Positions 21,130 to 32,499 of a stretch of 64,000 bases of DNA are shown one piece after another. Where the stretch lies: assembly GCF_950023065.1 (NCBI RefSeq), contig NC_088679.1, positions 76,756,001 through 76,820,000 of the forward strand, written 5' to 3'. The position numbers and the translations under genes were made by a program. Position 1 is the first letter of the stretch. Every line of letters begins with the position of its first letter. This DNA comes from Planococcus citri (Eukaryota; Arthropoda; Insecta; Hemiptera; Pseudococcidae). The notes under the pieces were generated by a model. It saw nothing but the letters and a program-made list of their open reading frames with translations. It did no database searches and was not told the DNA's origin.

Positions 21130-23570
21130 TTATACACGAGTCATTGATTATAGCGTTAAGGTCCCTTTTATTCTGCTGTTTCTCGATGTATAATTGTAGA
21201 TGTACTCGCACAGAAACAGCAGTATAGGTAGGTAGGTAGGTATACCTATGTAAAATTCTAGTGTAGGTACACGTAGGTAAGCCCCAAATGACTCGACAAA
21301 ATTACAAGTAACTACCGATGTTAATTGAAAATAGGAACGGAAAAGGTGTACGAATTTAGCTCGCTGCTCGCGACGAAGGCGACGAATAAAGCCAAGAAGG
21401 TGGCAGAGTGGAATGTCTCCGGGTGCTATTCAGTTTGGAAAGTTCGCAATTAAAAGGCCGGACACCTTAATTACGTTAGTTCGCTTTAATTTTGAACGAT
21501 GCTAATTTCAAATAAATCTGAAACATCTTTCAGCTGAGTAATGAATTTTAATCAAAATTATAAATAGCGATTTTTCCCGAAACTCGTTCCCCCTCCCCCT
21601 CCCCATCTTTTGCTTTCGCGCAGCCAAGAAAATAAAGAGACAGAATACTCGTCTCACCCTCTCTGGGGTAATATACGTATGCTTTTCGCTGGAAATAATG
21701 TTAATGACGAGGATATCCGTGCTACGAATCGAGACGATTTTAAGCGCGAAATTTTTTTTCTGCCTCGGCTCGCGTCTTATATTGCGGTGGTGGTGTAACA
21801 TTGAACTTTAGTATTAGGTATAGTCGGAGATGGTTGTATTTTATTACACCGAAATGTCGACGTCTCCGGAGTATTTAGTATTTTCGAAAACGAGAATTTT
21901 ACTTGTATTTTGTTTCACAGTTGTAGTAGTGATTCTGATTTAAATAAGTATCATATCTTGTAGCCTTTTTTTTCCTCATCTTGAAAAGTCGACTGGCGAA
22001 AATTTCCTCTCCGATGAGCTGGGCAGGAAAAAAAACCCTGATGCTTTTTTAATGATCTATACGTAGTTTGTAAAGCCCGACGACGACGTTTGTTTCAGCG
22101 GGGAATGAATTTTGTACGTATAAAAGTGACACGTACGGTATAAGGTACAAACTAGGTATGTGTACTGTGTAGTTGTGCTGGGAAAGTTTTTAGTTACCCG
22201 GTTATTCTCGAGGAACCATATCTTAAAACAGAGGAATAGGAGACAGGAGAGAAAGACGAACGCGGGGCCCCGAATAAATCACGCCATCGAATCTAGCAAC
22301 CATTACAACATAGCGAGTGAAACATTAAAGAGTTCGACGTTTACAAGGAACAGAAAGTTGCACTGGTACAATTAATTTAGTATACTCGTATATCTCGAAG
22401 CTGTTTGAAAATTTATGTCGAAGTCGGTGCAGATTTTCTCAGAAATGTGTATACGTAGAAAGACGTACGAGACTACGAGTACTCGTATGTGTGCGACGAG
22501 TTGATTTGAGCTTTTGATTACTGTACTCGTGTCTCTGTGCAAATACGTACGAGTACCTAGTACATGTCTCTTTACTGTTGAAGATTGTACGATTGTTAAG
22601 TGCATTGTGCAGGGTCTTGGTTTGGTGCACTGATTAGTATTGTTGCGGCGACTACATATGATGGTTAATTTGTACCGAATGAAAAAGTATTCTCATACAT
22701 CATCGCAATCATCACGACTGAAAGAAAAATTTAAATAAGTTTTTAATAATCGAGTTTTGTTCTATTTCACATGTTCGCTTATAGCGGTCACGAGACTTAA
22801 AGGTGTTGGTTACCGGTAGCGTGTGGGCCGTTTAAATAATAATCATTTGCCATATATCTTTCGAACTGAAAGTTCTCTGTACATGGATTTCAAATTGAAT
22901 TTGACTATTTATGTCATGTAATATGCGCATCGGATTCGGATCGGTCAATTGAACTGTTTCAAGATGTCTGTATGCCTATAAGTGTATACGAAAACTATGT
23001 CAACGAATATTATTAAGATTAGGGTTTGGGTATTCCCAGTTTTCTCTTTCACTGTGGATGGGAAGTCAAGGGTGGTAAGACATTGATTTTGAAGTATAAT
23101 ATATTTTGTTTCTCAATACTCGTTTTTGAGATGCTAAAAAATTGGTTCGTTGAGCTGCAACATGTGCTTAAATTATAGTCTTAGTTACGACTTTTAAAAT
23201 TATTGAAAATTATCCAAAACTCGTGAAATTTCAACAAAATGGTAATAATTGCGTAAAATATAGCGAAAAACATTAAAATGATACGAAACATATGAAAACA
23301 GCATCAAAATAATTGGAATTGAAGTAAGACAAAAATATGCTATAAAATCATCGAAAATTGTATCAAAAATGACGAATTTCTAGCGAAGTTAAAATTTAGT
23401 AAAAATTACATAAAACATTGTTCAAATTGTGTTTTGAAAACTAAAACCACTCTAAAAGTATCAAAAACGCTAATAATTGTTAACAAATATTGAAATTTCC
23501 AATAAATCTTGCAAAATTCAGTGAAAATTTCATAATAATTACTCAAATATATTTGAAGTGACCTAAAAAA
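21130..23570. other. Higher-complexity stretch rich in TACGAGTA motifs
   Basis: Contains GTAGGTAGGTAGGTAT text (21226-21245) and clustered TACTCGTA/TACGAGTA motifs (22380-22560). No frame gives a recognisable protein. The region beyond 23100 turns into AT-rich low complexity. Confidence 0.35.
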
Positions 23571-23574
23571 TTGA

Positions 23575-23860
23575 TCAAAAAAAACATGAAAAAAAAAGTC
23601 GTAGCAGTCTGCCGCTACGTAAGAGCCAAATTTTTGTGCCAGAAACATTGAGAGCTCTTGAACTACTTGCACACTCGCTCCTGTGCTCCACCTGTCCTGC
23701 ACCCCCCTCGGAATTCGCCCAGCTCTCTTCTTCCTCCTGCAAAAAGTATGGTACAAACCTGTCTTGACCCTGAAATAAGTCAAATGGGGTTGGAAGGTTG
23801 AAACCGGCAAAAAGGCCTTCGGGTACATCCTCCCATTGTACTGTGAAAATTTGAACCAAC
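23575..23860 (-). pseudogene. Unrecognised coding-like fragment, apparently frameshifted
   Basis: A 280-base island of balanced composition inside AT-rich text. On the minus strand, one frame reads sensible protein for about 45 residues ('VPEGLFAGFNLPTPFDLF', 'RFVPYFLQEEEESW'). The neighbouring frame then looks better ('VVQELSMFLAQKFGSYVAA') before both run into poly-Phe low complexity at 23590. A one-base shift near 23715 would join them. An acceptor-like 'TTTTCACAG' precedes the start at 23846. I do not recognise the family. It may be an exon relic or a transposon gene fragment. Confidence 0.35.
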
Positions 23861-23869
23861 CTTCAGCAT

Positions 23870-24895
23870 AAAGATCAGGCCTTCTTGGCCATTTTGTGGG
23901 AAAAAATCAGACCTTGGTAAAAAAAATCATACTTTTCTGACAACTCTTGATTGGAAATCCGTCCTTTTGACAATTTAAATAAAAACCAGGCCTCTTTGTC
24001 AGAGAATCTCGCAAAAACAATCAAACTTTATTGGCATTTTAATAAGCAGTGCTATCGGATGCTCTCGTTTTATCGCACAGCTCCTCATCATCTTGAGAAT
24101 TTACTTCATCATAAGCAGTTAAACACACCTTCCTTTTGCTGAAAGAAAATTATCAAATTCAACCGAAAGTAAACTGATAAAATTATCATAATCGGTGCAT
24201 AACCCAATACCCATACCCTCGTTTTTCCTCTCTCACTCACGCCTTGCAGAACGATGCACTTACACGTGGCAAGAATTTTATGAAAATAGTTATCTACTCG
24301 TGGTGTTTTTTTCAAAGTAAAGACGTAAGTCATTATTATTATTTCAAATTAACAGATTTTCAGAAATCAAGCAAAAATTAACACATTTGTAAAAAATGGA
24401 AAATATTCTCAGAATTACGACGAAAATAATGTTTTTCCAAGACTTTCCACCCGACATTACGTCGTCTCGAGCACGAAAATTATGAATTTTTCATGATTTA
24501 CCTACGCGATGGGTACGAAAATTCTCAAATTAAACAGAATACCTCGATGACCTTATTGTTTCAAATTTCATTGGAAATGAAACATGTGTAATTTTATACG
24601 TTTTTGCTGAAATCCAATCAATCATTTTGTTTTCTCAAATTCTTGAAATTAAAAATAAGTATATGTACCATTACTAAATACCAAAGGCAAATATTCAAAA
24701 AATCGAATACAAAAGAACTCTGGAAGAAGTTGCAATTCAGAGCATTCTCTTCACACTACATTTAAAAAATCGTTCAAGAATCATTTCAAGTGATAAGTCA
24801 ATGGGGATGAAAAGGGGGGGGGGTCAAAACATCGAAAATGGCAAAAACAGCAGAATTTGAAATGTTTTTGCTTCATAGCTCTCATCTACCAGCTA
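23870..24895. other. Low-complexity and unassigned stretch
   Basis: 23870-24020 repeats the 'CAGGCC..TTTG' style of degenerate array. The remainder is AT-rich with no frame of note. A GTAAGTG and a GTGAGTG string on the minus strand (24225-24275) were considered as donors but have no good acceptor. Confidence 0.3.
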
Positions 24896-24899
24896 CATA

Positions 24900-26759
24900 G
24901 TCCGGCATATGACAATAGGAGTAATTGCACCCCCCCCCCCGCCGATCCTCCGGGACAACTTTTTTCTTAAAGGGGACATCCTAAGGAACATTTTAAAGCA
25001 AACTTGCCAAAAAAAAAGTTGGCCTTACTTACAAAATGGCGGCCATTTTGATTGACAGGTCAGCCGAAATCGCAGATTTTACGTTTTAATATAGGACTTG
25101 CACGAACTTTTTCAAACTTTACAAAGGTAGATCGAAAGATCATGCAAAAATTTATCACCTGTCAAAATTTCAAGTGCTAAAGTGCGTTTTTCGATTTTTG
25201 GTGAATTTTTGAAAATCGAATTTAGGCCAAAAATGAGGGAATAAAAATCAAAATTTTACCAAATTGACTAAGAAAGCTGAAATTTGGGATATACCCTATT
25301 TTCGACATGCCAAATCGATTGGAAACGGTTTCAACCCGTTTTGAGCAGTTCTGGAGCCTCCAGCAGATTTTTGAAACTCGAAATTCCCACAAAATTCCAT
25401 CAAATTGGAGTTGTAAAGCTAAAATTTATTCTAAAAACTAATTTCAATACGCTACGAAGTACTGCAGGTGAATTTCAAGTCGTTTTGGAGCCTCCAGCGG
25501 CTTTTCGAAAATTCCTGAAGCCTCCAGCAGATTTTTGAAACTTGATATTTTCACAAAATTTCATCAAAATGGAGATGGAAATCTGAAATTTACTCTATAC
25601 TCCAATTTTAACATCCTCTGAAAACGACTTCTGGTGGATTTCAAGTCATTTTAGAGCATCCAACGACTGTTTTGAAAATTAGTGGAGCCTCCAGTAGATT
25701 TTTGAAACTTGAAATTTCCCCAAAATATCATCAAACTATGATGGAGAGTCGAAATTCATTCTGCAAACTAATTTCAATACGCTAGGAAGTTGACTGCTGG
25801 TGAATTTCAAGTCGTTTTGGAGCCTCCAGCAACTTTTTGAAATGTTGTATGACGTTTTTTTGGAAAATTGAAATTTCTTAAAAGTAGCTGGAAGTTTCAA
25901 AACCATTTGAAACCACCATGTAGTCTGCGAAGTAAATTTCTGCTTGCCAACTCCATTTGATAAATTAATGTTGGGGAAATTTCAAGTTTCAAAAATCTGC
26001 TGGAGGCTCCAGTAATTTTGAAAAAAAGTCGCTGGAAGCCCTAAAATTACTTGTGCCCACCTGAAGTCGTCTTCAGAGGGTGTTAAAATTGGAGAGTAGG
26101 CTAAATTTCAGATTTCCATCTCCATTTGATGAAATTTTGTGAAAATATAAAGTTTCAAAAATCTGCTGGAGGCTCCAAAACGACTTGAAATTCACCTGCA
26201 GTACTTCGTAGCGTATTGAAATTAGTTTTTAGAATAAATTTTAGCTTTACAACTCCAATTTGATGGAATTTTGTGGGAATTTCGAGTTTCAAAAATCTGC
26301 TGGAGGCTCCAGAACTGCTCAAAACGGGTTGAAACCATTTCTAATCGATTTGGCATGTCGAAAATAGGGTATATCCCAAATTTCAGCCTTCTTGGTCAAT
26401 TTGGTAAAGTTTTGATTTTTTCCCTCATTTTTGGCCTAAATTCGATTTTCAAAAATTCACCAAAAATCGAAAAACGCACTTTAGCACTTGAAATGTTGAC
26501 AGGTGATAAATTTTTGCATGATCTTTCGATCTACCTTTGTAAAGTTTGAAAAAGTTCGTGCAAGTCCTATATTAAAACGTAAAATCTGCGATTTCGGCTG
26601 ACCTGTCAATCAAAATGGCCGCCATTTTGTAAGTAAGGCCAACTTTTTTTTGGCAAGTTTGCTTTAAAATGTTCCTTAGGATGTCTCCTTTAAGAAAAAA
26701 GTTGTCCCGGAGGATCGGCTGGGGGGGGGTGCAATTACTCCTATTGTCATATGCCGGAC
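24900..26759. mobile_element. Fold-back element copy 2 (1.86 kb)
   Basis: Ends GTCCGGCATATGACAATAGG and its reverse complement, flanked by TA (24898-24899 and 26760-26761). The two halves are reverse complements over almost the whole length (for example 'GACAGGTCAGCCGAAATCGC' at 25057 against 26589-26608). The interior matches copy 1 closely, with the same 'GGAGCCTCCAGC' subrepeats, yet the outermost 30 bases differ from copy 1. It holds no transposase. A Tc1/mariner-type transposase acting in trans is the natural guess from the TA target. Confidence 0.85.
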
Positions 26760-26764
26760 TAGGA

Positions 26765-28900
26765 AGCTTCATTTTTCCCCCTTTTGAAATTAGAGAAGGT
26801 TTCTTAATCATACCCAAAGATAATATCGTCTTATCTCGATCTTATAATCTCATTCAAATCCAAGGTCGCCATCAACGGTCAAAAAAAGATCCGGAGTAAA
26901 CATCTCTCTCGAAATTTCAACCAAAAAAACACACCTTCCCCCTCCCACCCCACTCAAAATATTAAAAACATAACTCAATCCGTACATAATTCAACATCCT
27001 TTCCAAAAAAAAAAATATGTACAATTCTCACAACGATTTCCTTGACCATTTTTCAATGTAAACACGAGAATTCACGATCGTCAATGGTATCATTCACACA
27101 TTAACATAGCTTTTAACATAAATTTATCTTTCGTTCATTAAGCTACTTATATAGGGAAAAAAAACACGTTCCGTCTAATTACTTAAATAAGTCGTCGTCG
27201 TGTCGTCGTCGGAGGCTGATTTTCGATCAGAATTACACGACTTTAATAGGAAACAAAACTAATCATTATGGTATAAAATTAAGAAATTAATTCGCCCATA
27301 AATAAATACATTTAATGGAAAACAGTTGTAAACGGGTGATTTTTCGTTCGACTATGGCGCAATCTAATCGACAACTCGATGCCTGTATAGTGTATAGAAT
27401 CAAATCTTCTTAAAAGCAGTTACCTTATACCTACATCTCGTAGATACGTGGCTACTACAGAAGGTATAGATATTCGAATATTCGTTGAGGACATCTTTCG
27501 GAATAGTTCTCTCGAAGGACTTTGATAAATATTTACGTCAGCGATGATAAATTTCAACAGGTTGTATCCTTCGATTTTCAATTGTTCAAGAATACAAAAC
27601 TATAGTCGATTGCCTTCGCTGGGCGCGGTGGCGGTGCAGTGGTACAAAAACGGTCACTGTTACACACTTTGGTTTCTACGAACGAAAATTACGTTGTCGA
27701 CTTTCTCGATTTCGAATCGAGTATCAAAAAAAAAAAAAAAAAAAAAAATGACACCCAGATCGTCGATCCATTTAGCCAGAATTTTTTAATCTACGAGAGA
27801 CTCGAATGATACAGCCAAACGTACTCGTATACCATACGAGTATTCGGCAGCCTGCGAGGCATGGGCGCATTCCTCTTGCATCATTCCGTATCCTCTGGAT
27901 ACGAGATGTAGATTTACGCATGGCATATGCATTCTGCGTTGATATATTGCAGGTCTCGAGAGTCGAGTGGCTTCCAAGTAGATACTTGTGTATTATAAGC
28001 CATGTAATTTAAAAATCTGCCTCAAGTGTTTTCTTATAAATATGTTTATTTGAAATTAACTCATTTTCTTATTTCACCGCTATACATATAGATCGTACAT
28101 GTATGAATGCACCACGAAGCTAAACGTATAAGGACAGATTTTAATATTGTTTCGTAATTTAGCCATATAGGTAAGCAAGGGCCGCAGATCCTTAACCTGA
28201 TTTTCTTTTTCCAGTTCGACGGTGTGGTCGCGTCAGCGCGGATATTGAATATTAATCATATGTACGACTAAGAGGAGGTTATTCGTGGAAAAATTACACA
28301 TGCATGGAAATGAGGAGGGGAAAAAGGGAAGCGAAATGTCTGAAAAAAATAACACCTTCGAAAATATCCGTCAATTTTCTCGAAAGAAAGAAAGAACCTG
28401 TAAGAAGAAAATTCGCGAAACGTAATCAATTATCTACCAGCTCATTTCACCTCTTTCGAATTCAGGTACCTACATGTACATACGTTTAAGTATATATACG
28501 ACGAGTAGTCGGCTGCCAATATCTACAACACACGGAGAGTGTTACATGTGGGCTACCTAACGAGTAATCACCTTTTTTTTATAGGCTATAAAATTCGAAT
28601 ATGTGTATAAGTACGATTTTCGCGTATGCATTTTCATAATGTAAATGTATGCTGCCTCGTGAATAACACTGTGTGCATTTATACCCCGTTAACAACTCGT
28701 ATAATAATAATACGGCTACTATACTTGCACGTATGTAAATCCTTGAAAAAAGTCGACACCTTCCGTCCTTATGTACATTTCAACTCGCGTCTTTCGCGCG
28801 ATCGTAAAACTAAAACCACTAATGAACGTCACATATGTGAAAAGTATACGACATACCAATCGAATCTCACGTTTTAAAAATACTAAGGTACTTGCTTGTA
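26765..28900. other. Higher-complexity stretch with no firm gene
   Basis: Mixed composition, GTCGTCGT text at 27190-27215, a 26-base A-run at about 27726, and several TACTCGTA motifs (27820-27845). A strong acceptor-like string lies at 28203-28214 on the plus strand, followed by 55 bases that are open in one frame. A possible 53-base intron upstream of it is too short to be convincing. I call no exon. Confidence 0.35.
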
Positions 28901-29440
28901 CACAAATTTTGCCAAAAAAAAAACTCTACAATGTGCAGGCCTAAAAGAGAGAGCGAAGGAGATGGGAAACGGAGAGGAGGAAAAATGGAAATATGTTTCT
29001 CAAAATATCATGAAAAATACTCCCAAATACGCCACTAAGCCGAATTTGGCCCAAATTCGGGAACGAAACTAAAGGTTTTGTTTGGAAGGGAGAGGGGGCG
29101 TGCAACCGAAAATGTCGACTAACTTGAAAAAAAAATTATCAATTTTGAGAAGTAAAAAAAAAATTATTTTTCATGTGAGGAGTTATTTTTTGATTTAAAC
29201 ATTTTTTGAGTGCGAATAATAGTTTTTTAGAAAGTTTGATTTAAAAAAAGAAAAACTAACATGCCATGAGCAAATGAGAGAACGAAAAGCTTTCAAAAAT
29301 GTGTAATTCAAGTTCCAAAAAAGTCGAAATTTGAAATTTTACAACTAGAATACTTGCCTGACATTTCGGCATCATCATCAGGTTCCAAAAGCTCAAAGCT
29401 TTCAAGTTTATCGAGCGACAATTTTTTTTTTCAATATTTT
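28900..29440. repeat. Dispersed repeat shared with 60.3-60.55 kb
   Basis: 29145-29335 ('AAAAATGTGTAATTCAAGTT' and the preceding block with 'AGGAGTTATTTTTTGATT') matches 60.38-60.54 kb with moderate divergence. Non-coding. Confidence 0.5.
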
Positions 29441-29569
29441 TTAAAACTCATTACCTATAGAAAACGGCTGAACCGATTTCGATGAAACTTGAAATCTCAC
29501 TAGGCCTGCACGATTCCTACAAAGTACTAATAGGCTACGACCCTCGATTTTTGGTGAATCATTCATGAA

Positions 29570-30655
29570 CGAATTGTTTAATTTTTTGAAAGAACTATTC
29601 GCCAACGAATCGATCAATTCTTTCATTTATGAATCAACTCGTTCGCGAATGAGCCACTTATACGAATCAATTCGTTCGTGAATGATTCACAATAAATGAT
29701 TCAATTCGTTCGCGAATGATTCACCAAAAATTGAGTAAATGAATCGATTCGTTCGGGAACGAGTACAAATCAATTTGTTCGCGAATGATTCACTAAAAAT
29801 TATTCAATTCGTTCGTGAACGATTCACCTAAAATTGAGTAAATGAATCGATTCGTTCGCGAACAAGTCACTTATGCGAATCGATTCGTTCGCGAACGAGT
29901 CACTTATGCGAATCGATTCGTTCGCGAATGATTCATCAAAAATTGAGTGAATGAATCGATTTGTTCGCGAAAGAGTCACTTATACGAATCGATTTATTCG
30001 CAAACGAGTCACTTATACGATTCAATTCGTTCGTGAATGATTCATCAAAAATTGATTGAATGAAATATGAATCGATTCGTTCGCGAAAACGTCACTTATA
30101 CGAATCGATTCGTTCGCGAACGAATCACTTATACGAATCGATTCGTTCGCGAACGAATCACTTATACGAATCAATTCGTTCGTGAACGATTCACCTAAAA
30201 TTGAGTAAATGAATCGATTCGTTCGCGAACGAGTCACTTATGCGAATCGATTCGTTCGCGAACTAGTCACTTATGCGAATCGATTCGTTCGCGAACGAGT
30301 CACTTATGCCAATCGATTCGTTCGCGAACGAGTCACTTATGCGAATCGATTCGTTCGCGAATGATTCATCAAAAATTGAGTGAATGAATCGATTCGTTCG
30401 CGAAAGAGTCACTTATACGAATCGATTTATTCGCAAACGAGTCACTTATACGAATCGATTTGTTCGCGAACGAGTCACTTATACGAATCAATTCGTTCGC
30501 GAATGTTTCATCAAAAATTGAGTGAATGAATCGATTCGTTCGCGACAGAGTCACTTATACGAATCGATTCGTTCGCGAACGAGTCACTTATATGAATCGA
30601 TTCGTTTTCGAATGATTCGGTAACTATTGATCAACTCGTTCGCGAATGATTCACC
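29570..30655. repeat. Minisatellite with 33-bp palindrome-rich unit
   Basis: The core unit is GAATCGATTCGTTCGCGAA followed by CGAGTCACTTATGC, 33 bases in total. It alternates with a longer unit in which the spacer is TGATTCATCAAAAATTGAGTGAAT. Both GAATCGATTC and TTCGCGAA are perfect palindromes, so each unit is CpG-rich and self-complementary. Because 33 is a multiple of three, the minus strand stays open and reads an 11-residue repeat ('FANESIRISDS') in stretches of 61-71 codons. These frames are periodic artefacts: they change frame wherever the long unit occurs. There are around 30 units, with the most regular block at 29840-30600. Confidence 0.95.
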
Positions 30656-30659
30656 TAGA

Positions 30660-31195
30660 AATCAGATTTTTTTGAAGTAAAATAATTTTTTTTTAAAAAG
30701 TCGGTCTGTTTTATTTTTAAATTTCGATCAAAATTTTGGATCCACGTACCCCTTAGGGAGAGTTTGGATCCTATTTTCAAAATTTATTTGTTGAAAGAAA
30801 AATGAAAATGTGCATTTTTTGATTTCTTCAAATTTTTAAAAAGTTACCTTCAACATTTTATCTATATGTAGTATGTACAGTATTATGACTTATGAGAAAT
30901 CGAACTGTTCTAATGAAAGTTCAACTTTGAGTTTTTCTGATTTTGAATCATGAATCAATTGCGCAAACAGATTTGCTCCAAGTTTAATCAATCTTGAAAG
31001 ATGAGCCGAGCCGTCAGAATTTAGCTAATTCACAAAAAATCGCCAATGAGTGAAAATCACGAGCCCCCTTTCCGCTTCCTCTAAAGGTTGAAAGGAATTT
31101 GAAAAGTCAAAAAAAGTCAAAAAATTTCTTTTTTATTCGCACTTGAACAAATCAATAGGTAGGTAGTAGGTACACAAATTCGCACACGTTTCGAT
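30660..31195. other. Unassigned stretch after the minisatellite
   Basis: AT-rich, non-coding, and free of terminal repeats or repeat units that I could recognise. Confidence 0.3.
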
Positions 31196-31199
31196 GTTC

Positions 31200-32080
31200 G
31201 ATGCCAAAAAAATAATAAAAAAAAACTACCTACTTTGAAACTTAAATTTCTGGCAAAAAAGTGAGTTTTTTTTAGCAACTTTTGGCAACGTAGTGAGAAT
31301 TTTTGCAAATTTTTGAAAAAAAAACGTATTTTTTGGCAAAAAGAAAAACTTTTGTATGTTTTCTTGCAAAAAAACAATCATTTTTAACCATTTTCCTAAA
31401 AGAAAAAACTTTTTTCCAATTCTTAAAATTTTTTCGCCAAAAGCAAGACTTTGACAATTTTAGTAAAAAGTACAGCTTTTGAAAATTATTGATAAAAATG
31501 ATGGTTTTTGGCAAAAAGGCGAGACTTTTAGGTTGTTTTTGGAAATTTTTTTGCAAATTTTGCTAATTTTAAGAAGTGAGAATTTTTGTCAAAAAAGCAA
31601 GACTTTTACCATTTTGGTAGGTAAGCAGCGGTACTTTTTGGTAGAATCATTAACAAAAAATTATACTTATCTACCTATTTTTTCGCAATTTTTGTCGAGG
31701 AATGCAACATTTTGTTTTATTTTGTAAAACGATTTTTCGGTAATTTTTGAAAAAAAAAATGATTTTCTTTGCAATTTTGCTAAAAAGCGAGATTTTTGGT
31801 TATTTTTGGTAAATAAAAAAAAAAAAAAACGAGACCACAATTTAGCCAAAAGCAGGACTTTCTGACAATTGTTAACAAAAAATAATTCGTTTTTTTTTTT
31901 TAACAAAAAAAGTGATACTTTCTGAGTAAGTACATAATCTTTGGAAAAAGTGAGATAGTTGTTAATTTTCGTCAAAAAAACAAGATTTCCTTGATTTTAG
32001 CAAAAATCTGGACTTTTTGAGAATACCTATGGTCTCAAAATAAGATTTTTTCGTAATTTTTGTAGAAAAATCGTGTAATT
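31200..32080. repeat. Degenerate low-complexity array
   Basis: Imperfect units around 'TTTTGGCAAAAAGCGAGACTTTT' and 'CAATTTTTG', each 40-50 bases long. Frames here (for example 31272-31556 minus) are Lys/Phe/Ser-rich and follow the repeat. They are not genes. Confidence 0.65.
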
Positions 32081-32426
32081 GCGTTCGAAGTTGACGTTAC
32101 TCGTAATGTTGCAAAAGTAATTGTTTTTTCAAATCTATTCTACAAATCTACTTTTTTTTTTTTTACGAGAAACTGAAACCTTGCGAAAAAATAAGAATTT
32201 TATAGCATAAAATTTCCCTCTTGCAAAGAATCGTTGGCTTTTTTTTAAAGACTGTTTTTGAGATATTTTAAGCCGAATTTAAATAATTCAACTAAAAATA
32301 GTTGTTTATGTCGAAAAACAGATTTTTTTCAATTTTTCCACCATAAAAAATCAATTTTTGAGAAAAAGCAGACGTTTTACTAAAAAAATGAAAAAAGACA
32401 AAATTGTAGAGTACAAAATTTCTCAC

Positions 32427-32495
32427 CTGTTGAATACTCGTATTATAATTGGAAATTGTTTTTCCAACGTTGGGTTGATCATCTTTTATTGAAAC
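32427..32495 (-). CDS. Candidate internal exon, 23 codons
   Basis: On the minus strand an acceptor (ATATTTCAG) is followed by 69 bases open in phase 0 and a GTGAGA donor preceded by CAACAG, a near-consensus exon end. The encoded peptide 'VSIKDDQPNVGKTISNYN' and five further residues is polar and free of homopolymer, unlike the surrounding array. Length, phase and both splice sites agree, but 69 bases is too short to identify. The segment at 43769-43827 could be the preceding exon, since it can also end in phase 0. That link is conjecture. Confidence 0.4.
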
Positions 32496-32499
32496 CTGA

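Noticed and set aside
27630..27730. Ig-like 'VQWYKNG' peptide on the plus strand
   Set aside because: Only a few residues resemble an Ig strand. The frame has no surrounding domain and runs into an A-run.
28172..28268. A 45-55 base intron followed by a short plus-strand exon
   Set aside because: The acceptor at 28214 is good but the intron would be shorter than normal, and the upstream sequence has no coding frame.
30022..30554. Open frames with 11-residue repeats on the minus strand
   Set aside because: They follow from a 33-base repeat being a multiple of three. They shift frame at each longer unit and have no proper start.
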